Shown here: piece after piece, positions 15,076 through 19,607 of the stretch
Layout of the letters: each line of letters opens with the position of its first letter
How positions within the stretch are numbered: the first letter of the stretch is position 1
Origin: CAZVWW01 sp964631265
GTDB taxonomy: Bacteria; Thermotogota; Thermotogae; MWEM01
Direction: 5' to 3'
DNA length: 19,607 nt
Assembly (NCBI GenBank): GCA_964631265.1
Contig: CAZVWW010000036.1
Location: 1-19,607, forward strand
Position numbers and translations under genes: made by a program
Notes under the pieces: generated by a model
Told to the model about the DNA's origin: nothing
What the model saw: only the letters and a program-made list of their open reading frames with translations
Databases searched by the model: none

Positions 15076-17397
15076 TTATCTCCCGGGCAGGTACTTCTCT
15101 ATCACGTCCCGGATCTGATCGATTGAAACCGGTTTTGTCAGATAATCATTCATACCCGCTGCTATGCACCTTTCCCTCTCCCCTTTCACAGCCTTTGCAG
15201 TCAGGGCTATGACAGGCACTTGAGCGTTGAGTTTTCTGATCATGCCGGTTATCTCGTATCCATCCTTATCGGGGAGCCTGATATCCATAAATATCAGATC
15301 GGGTTTCAGACTCAGAAATTTCTCCACCGCCATTTTCCCATTGTCGGCATGGATGATCTCCAGGCCCTCATCGATAAGGTTCAGGGCGCTTGCTGCGAAT
15401 TCCCTGTTAACCTCGTTGTCCTCGACCACGAGTACCTTCTTTTTTGCAGATCCCGGCTGCACCTGTTCGTTTTTCTCGTCTGCCGATTCTTCCAAAGACG
15501 CAAGCGGTTCTTTATCGATCCACGGCAGGGTCAGTTCAAAAAAGAACCGGCTGCCCTGGTTGACCCGGCTTTCAAGTCGGAGTGTGGCCCCCATCTTATG
15601 GAGAAGATTCTTTGTGATGGCCAATCCCAGACCCGTCCCGCCGAACCGTCTTGTGATGGAATAATCCTCCTGGGTAAAGGCCTCCATAATCTTCTTCTGA
15701 GAGGCCTCCTTAATCCCGATACCCGTGTCTTTAACGGCAAACAGGAGTTTCATGGTCTCTTTTTCAGAATCCACTTCCTTCAACCGGACCATCAGAGTCA
15801 CTGCCCCTTCTTCTGTAAATTTGATGGCATTACTCAGAAGATTCAGGAGGATCTGCTTCAATCTAACCGAATCAACATAGATATTTCGGGGAATCCTCTC
15901 TGACAGACTCTCGTTTATCACTATCCCCTTATCTTTGGCCTTGAACTTAACCACATCGAGTGTACTCTTCAACAGTTCATGCAGATCCGTTTTTTCCGGA
16001 TTGAGGTCGAGCTTTCCCGCCTCTATCTTTGAAAAGTCGAGTATATCGTTTATCAGACTGAGTAGCGATTTTGCCGAATCGCTGACGATCTTCGTGTATT
16101 TAAGCTGACTTTTGCTCAGCCCTGTGTTTTGAAGGATCTCGCTGAAACCGATGACACCGTTCAACGGGGTGCGGAGTTCATGGCTCATGTTGGCCAGAAA
16201 TTCGCTCTTCGCCCGGCTTGCCTCCAGGGCCTTTTCCTTTTCCCTTTCAAGCGCTTCTTCGGCGATCTTACGCTCTGTGATATCCCGGAGGATACCCACT
16301 GCCGACCATTTTCCGTCCAGTTTGACGGAGGAGAGCGATAATTCACAGGGAACCTGTTTCCCCTCTTTGTTGATTGCCGTTAATTCCAGCGTCGTTCCAA
16401 TGGCGTCGCCTTTCCCCGTCCTGCAGAATTCGGGAAATTTTCTGAAATGCTCCCGTTGCAGTTCTTCAGTACCAATCAGATGATGGAGGTTTTGTCCCAT
16501 AATCTCTTCCCGGCTGTATCCGAGGAGTTTATGCGCCGCTTCATTCCAGAAAGTGACATCCCCCTTACTGTTGATCATGATGATGGCATCCCGGGCAGCG
16601 GAAGTAATGGTCCTGAGCTTCTTCTCATTCTCTTTAAGCTTCTCCGCAACCTGCTTCCTCTCGGTGATATCAAGAGCTGTCGTCGCCAGATATTTTGGCT
16701 GCTCATCCCCGTCCCTGATCAGAACCCCGCTCATCAGCATGGGGAATTCCCTGCCGTTTTTATGGGTATGCATGACCTCCTCCGGTCCGAAAGTCCCTTT
16801 ATTCATCATATCCGACAACGTTCTTTCGACAACCGGCAGTTGCTTTTTCTTATGGAAAATGGAAAGATTTGTTCCAAGGAGTTCCCCGGGAGTGTACCCG
16901 TGCTTTTCCGCGAAATATGAGTTGGTGTAGAGGATATCCCCGTTGATATCAGCAATGGCAATCCCGTACAAAGAGCGGTCCGAAACGGTCTTGTATTTCA
17001 TGTATTCGGCTGATGATCCGGCCTCTTTCTTCTGTTGCGTGATATCGGAAAAGATCGCTGTGAAAGTGTCCTCTTCCAGAGAAAGGACTTCGACGCAGTA
17101 CCATCTCTTCTGTTCCCGTTGATAGTATTCGAAGGTCTTCTTGCCGTCGTCTTTTGCGATTGTCGAACAATTATCGAGCCATCCGAACCGGTTGCGGGGG
17201 GCGTCGATTCCAATCTCTGTCAGCTTTCTGTTCACGAGAGAACCGGGTTCCACTCCGAACAGGTCCTCAAAAGCAGGATTGAAGTCCAGAAAGAGATAAT
17301 CCGCCGGGGTTTCGTTTCCCTCCCTCAACGTCTTAACCCTTACAATAGCCTCGGAAGTCTTTTCCAGGATTTTTTTCATCCACTGGTCTCTGTCCAT
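15076..17397 (-). CDS. Soluble hybrid sensor histidine kinase (three PAS, HisKA, HATPase, receiver)
   Basis: The 773-residue protein has no membrane segment, so it senses inside the cell. Domains in order: PAS about 10-122, PAS about 135-248 (ending DITERKQ), PAS about 260-378 (DITERKIA), HisKA with phospho-accepting H406 in NMSHELRTPLNG, HATPase with N523, DTGIGI (557-562) and GGTGLGL, then a receiver with D705 in FMDIRLP and K755 in TKP. There is no Hpt domain, so a phosphotransfer partner must lie elsewhere. The ligand or cofactor of the PAS domains cannot be read from sequence. ATG 17397 follows GGGTGGTG; a GTG at 17400 is the only other near start. It lies just downstream of a response regulator/kinase pair but has its own promoter. 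Confidence 0.93.
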   Translation of the reverse strand: MDRDQWMKKILEKTSEAIVRVKTLREGNETPADYLFLDFNPAFEDLFGVEPGSLVNRKLTEIGIDAPRNRFGWLDNCSTIAKDDGKKTFEYYQREQKRWYCVEVLSLEEDTFTAIFSDITQQKKEAGSSAEYMKYKTVSDRSLYGIAIADINGDILYTNSYFAEKHGYTPGELLGTNLSIFHKKKQLPVVERTLSDMMNKGTFGPEEVMHTHKNGREFPMLMSGVLIRDGDEQPKYLATTALDITERKQVAEKLKENEKKLRTITSAARDAIIMINSKGDVTFWNEAAHKLLGYSREEIMGQNLHHLIGTEELQREHFRKFPEFCRTGKGDAIGTTLELTAINKEGKQVPCELSLSSVKLDGKWSAVGILRDITERKIAEEALEREKEKALEASRAKSEFLANMSHELRTPLNGVIGFSEILQNTGLSKSQLKYTKIVSDSAKSLLSLINDILDFSKIEAGKLDLNPEKTDLHELLKSTLDVVKFKAKDKGIVINESLSERIPRNIYVDSVRLKQILLNLLSNAIKFTEEGAVTLMVRLKEVDSEKETMKLLFAVKDTGIGIKEASQKKIMEAFTQEDYSITRRFGGTGLGLAITKNLLHKMGATLRLESRVNQGSRFFFELTLPWIDKEPLASLEESADEKNEQVQPGSAKKKVLVVEDNEVNREFAASALNLIDEGLEIIHADNGKMAVEKFLSLKPDLIFMDIRLPDKDGYEITGMIRKLNAQVPVIALTAKAVKGERERCIAAGMNDYLTKPVSIDQIRDVIEKYLPGR

Positions 17398-17462
17398 CAC
17401 TTACACCACCCAGATTATTGATAGTAGGGGGAATCGGAGAAGAATGAGTGTATTAATATCAT

Positions 17463-17500
17463 ATTATACTCATTATACACATTTTACTTGTTTAATTCAA
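17463..17500 (-). promoter_or_regulatory. Sigma-70 promoter of the hybrid kinase gene with tandem TATAAT repeats
   Basis: On the - strand TTGAAT (17500-17495) and TATAAT (17477-17472) are separated by 17 bp, a near-consensus promoter. The -35 overlaps the TGA stop (17499-17497) of the preceding kinase gene. A second TATAAT (17468-17463) follows at once, because the 9-bp unit GWGTATAAT is repeated in tandem at 17480-17463. Flanking GTGTAT and ATACAC halves make a loose inverted repeat, which could be an operator. Confidence 0.65.
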
Positions 17501-18897
17501 TCGATCGGTGGTTTTTCATAGATATCGTTTTGGTTCAGGATTAGTTTTGCAGTTGTTCCCTTGTTAATTTCGCTCTCGATTGTGATCTCGATCTTCAATC
17601 GCCGGGCTATCTTTCTGGCAATGGAGAGGCCGATACCGGCACCGGTTGTCTCTTCACTGTTAACAGAATTTTGAAACGTCAAGGTCTCATCGGATTTTTT
17701 TTGCGGACCGGAATCGTGTGATTGTACGGGATCGGACTGATAGTATCGCTCAAAGATACGGTTTAAAGCCTCCTTGCGAATTCCCTTCCCGTTGTCTTTT
17801 ATTGTGATCTCATTCTTGTCGAGTTCAACCGTCACGGATGTGTCATCGGGAGAATACTTAACCGCGTTATCAACGAAGATGCCGATTAGTATCTTTAAAT
17901 ACGCCGGAGCGGAACAGATGGTCGGGGGCATCTCCCCGGTACGGATGAGCAGATCCCGGCCCGGATACTTTCTTGTCAGGCTGCTTTTAAGTCCTTCAAT
18001 CCATTCTTTTGTTTGAAAGTCTTCTTTTTGGATTGCTCCGCTATCCAGCCTGCTGAGGATCAGCAGATTCTCGATCATCTTCTCCATCTCCTCAGCTGTT
18101 TCAACAATCGCGTCCACGGATTCTTTTGCGATTTCCTCGTTTTGAAGCCCCCATCTTTTAAGCATCTGTGCATATCCTTTAATGCTGGTAACGGGGGTTC
18201 TCAGTTCATGCGCCGCATCCGAAGAAAAGCGTCTCTGCGTCTCGAAGCCGTCATCGAGCCGTTCCAGCATCTGATTAAGTGATAGCTCCAGCTCCCTTAT
18301 CTCATCATCCGTTTCCTTGACATCGACTCTGTCTTTCAGCCTGGAAGTGTTGATACCACTGATAAAGGTCAGGAATTGTCGCCACGGACTCAAAGATAGT
18401 CTGGATGTCACAACTCCCAGCAGCATCGAAGCCAGAATGAAGATGCCGACAAAGACAACCGATGTGACTTTCAGACTCTGAACGGTTTGGTATTCGGGCG
18501 TGATATCACCGGCGACGAGATAGTCCTTCCCTTTTGTCTTGTAGTTGCACACCAGAAAGGTCATTCCCTCCACGGATTGAATGCCCGTTTGATTGATTGT
18601 TGACGCAATATTGAAGGGATCCTGAAGAAATACAAGCCCGTCCTCCTCCCTTTCCGCCACTAATATGTTCTCAGAGAGCCTGCTGTAACGGTTGTTAATC
18701 GCATTTCTTCCCTGTCCGCGCTGGGCTCCGGGGGATTCGGGCGCCATGAAAAAATGCTCGGCTGTCAACAATATATCGTTTCTCTGGCTCTCGATCACCG
18801 TGTTTTGCGCGGAGATGAAAAAGAAGAACACGGCGAGTATGGAGAGGACTGAGAAGGCGATGGAATTGATGATTCCCGTCTTGGTTGAAATTTTCAC
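17497..18897 (-). CDS. Membrane sensor histidine kinase (HAMP, HisKA, HATPase)
   Basis: The 466-residue inner-membrane kinase has TM1 about 8-30, an extracytoplasmic loop about 31-141, TM2 about 143-166, a HAMP-like linker about 167-220, HisKA with H230 in SDAAHELRTPVTS, and HATPase with N344 (VDNAVKYS), D368 (KDNGKGI) and TGAGIGLS (418-425). The ATP lid between FERYY (382-386) and TGAGIGL is some 20-25 residues longer than usual and rich in Ser, Gln and Lys. The start is GTG 18897 with AGGAGA 7 nt upstream. It follows the response regulator gene by 28 nt, so the two form a classical pair. The loop has no recognisable sensor fold, so the signal is unknown. Confidence 0.93.
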   Translation of the reverse strand: MKISTKTGIINSIAFSVLSILAVFFFFISAQNTVIESQRNDILLTAEHFFMAPESPGAQRGQGRNAINNRYSRLSENILVAEREEDGLVFLQDPFNIASTINQTGIQSVEGMTFLVCNYKTKGKDYLVAGDITPEYQTVQSLKVTSVVFVGIFILASMLLGVVTSRLSLSPWRQFLTFISGINTSRLKDRVDVKETDDEIRELELSLNQMLERLDDGFETQRRFSSDAAHELRTPVTSIKGYAQMLKRWGLQNEEIAKESVDAIVETAEEMEKMIENLLILSRLDSGAIQKEDFQTKEWIEGLKSSLTRKYPGRDLLIRTGEMPPTICSAPAYLKILIGIFVDNAVKYSPDDTSVTVELDKNEITIKDNGKGIRKEALNRIFERYYQSDPVQSHDSGPQKKSDETLTFQNSVNSEETTGAGIGLSIARKIARRLKIEITIESEINKGTTAKLILNQNDIYEKPPID

Positions 18898-18925
18898 GTT
18901 TTGTCTCCTTTGTCTTTAGTGGCTT

Positions 18926-19588
18926 TCATTTGATGGAATATCCCACGCCCCGTACGGTCTTGATGAGTGATTTTCCTGTTTTCAGTTTCTTTCTGAGATA
19001 ATTGATATAAACCTCCACAACATTGGGGCTGGACTCATAATCAATGCCCCAGACCTCCTCCAGCAATTCACTCTTGGAAACGGCCCTGCCCCGGTTTTCC
19101 GCCAGGTATCTGAGCAGGTCAAATTCGGTTTTTGAAAGGTTTATCTCTCTGTCCTGTTCAATAACGGTGTAGGAATCGGGAAAGAGTTCAACCTCCCCAA
19201 TCTCCAGTCTCTGTTTCTTCGGGTTACCCTTTCTTCTGAGAAGGGCCTCAATCCGTGCGCTCATCTCATCGAAGTCAAAGGGTTTGGTAATGTAATCATC
19301 GGCACCGGAATTCAACCCTTCAACCTTGTTGCGGGTTTGATCCATGGCCGTCACCATGATAATCCCCACATCGTTGTCCATCTGGCGGATCAGTTTGGCC
19401 ACTTCCACCCCGTCAATCTCGGGAATCATGATATCGAGCAGGATAAGATCCGGTTTGAATGCCTCGTAGATATCCATGGCCTCCATCCCGTCGCGCGCTA
19501 TCCGGGTCTCGTATTTTCTGTGATTCAGTTCCAGTTCCAGTAAACGGGCGATCTTTCTTTCATCTTCAACAACCAGGATCTTCGCCAG
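18926..19588 (-). CDS. OmpR/PhoB-family response regulator
   Basis: This is the DNA-binding partner of the adjacent membrane kinase. Counted from CTG 19588, the receiver domain (about 1-115) has acidic E8-D9, phospho-accepting D52 (LLLDIMIP), T80 and K102 (TKPF). The winged-helix output domain (about 130-220) has the usual LSKTEFDLLRYLAENRG and ends VRGVGYSIK. The start is a problem: GGAGG at 19601-19597 sits 8 nt before CTG 19588, which would give the canonical opening M-AKILVVEDE. GTG 19597 lies inside that ribosome site and TTG 19606 lies before it. The window ends at 19607, so a start further upstream cannot be excluded. Confidence 0.92.
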   Translation of the reverse strand: MAKILVVEDERKIARLLELELNHRKYETRIARDGMEAMDIYEAFKPDLILLDIMIPEIDGVEVAKLIRQMDNDVGIIMVTAMDQTRNKVEGLNSGADDYITKPFDFDEMSARIEALLRRKGNPKKQRLEIGEVELFPDSYTVIEQDREINLSKTEFDLLRYLAENRGRAVSKSELLEEVWGIDYESSPNVVEVYINYLRKKLKTGKSLIKTVRGVGYSIK

Positions 19589-19607
19589 TCTGCTCACCTC
19601 CGTCAAC

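Noticed and set aside
15220..15903. A 227-codon + strand open frame over the hybrid kinase gene
   Set aside because: It lies opposite the conserved HATPase and receiver domains, which explain the sequence fully.
1..19607. CRISPR, toxin-antitoxin, phage defence, prophage or insertion sequence
   Set aside because: No repeat-spacer pattern, transposase, integrase, nuclease or terminal repeats were seen; gene order and codon use look uniform.

Overview
The window is a densely coded piece of bacterial chromosome holding 16 protein genes. I see no tRNA or rRNA, no CRISPR array, no insertion sequence and no gene-free stretch above about 100 bases. Base composition looks mid-range by eye (not counted). 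A prepilin peptidase, a membrane sensor kinase with an extracytoplasmic loop and an anchored beta-propeller fit a bacterium with an elaborate envelope, probably Gram-negative and uncultured. No gene lets me name the phylum with confidence. Shine-Dalgarno sites are strong, and about six of the 16 genes appear to start with GTG, TTG or CTG.

Left end, + strand (1-2443): a perfect-consensus sigma-70 promoter drives hslV (protease subunit) and then, 3 bases on, two DppB/DppC-type ABC permease genes. HslU, the usual partner of HslV, is not next to it. The ATPases and binding protein of the transporter are also missing from the window. The last permease gene collides tail to tail with the - strand genes, with an 11-bp overlap.

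Right side, - strand, read from 19607 down to 2433: (a) an OmpR-type response regulator and its membrane histidine kinase; (b) a soluble three-PAS hybrid histidine kinase with its own promoter, whose -35 lies on the stop codon of the preceding kinase gene; (c) a run starting at a likely extended -10 promoter: purine nucleoside phosphorylase, RlmI-like rRNA methyltransferase, a GH13-like protein with degenerate catalytic motifs, and prfA (release factor 1); (d) a pilin-like protein with no leader peptide, a membrane-anchored WD40/Ig-like protein and a prepilin peptidase; (e) after two tandem hairpins, a 993-residue protein with an N-terminal MEDS (DcmR-type sensory) domain followed by about 770 residues of coiled coil, then a VanZ-like membrane protein and a class II glutamine amidotransferase, all overlapping at their junctions.

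The parts most likely to be undescribed are (e), the MEDS/coiled-coil - VanZ - amidotransferase unit, and (d), the leaderless pilin - propeller - prepilin peptidase trio. The GH13-like pseudoenzyme comes next. The rest is ordinary housekeeping and signalling. Functions for (d) and (e) are inferred from domains and gene arrangement only.
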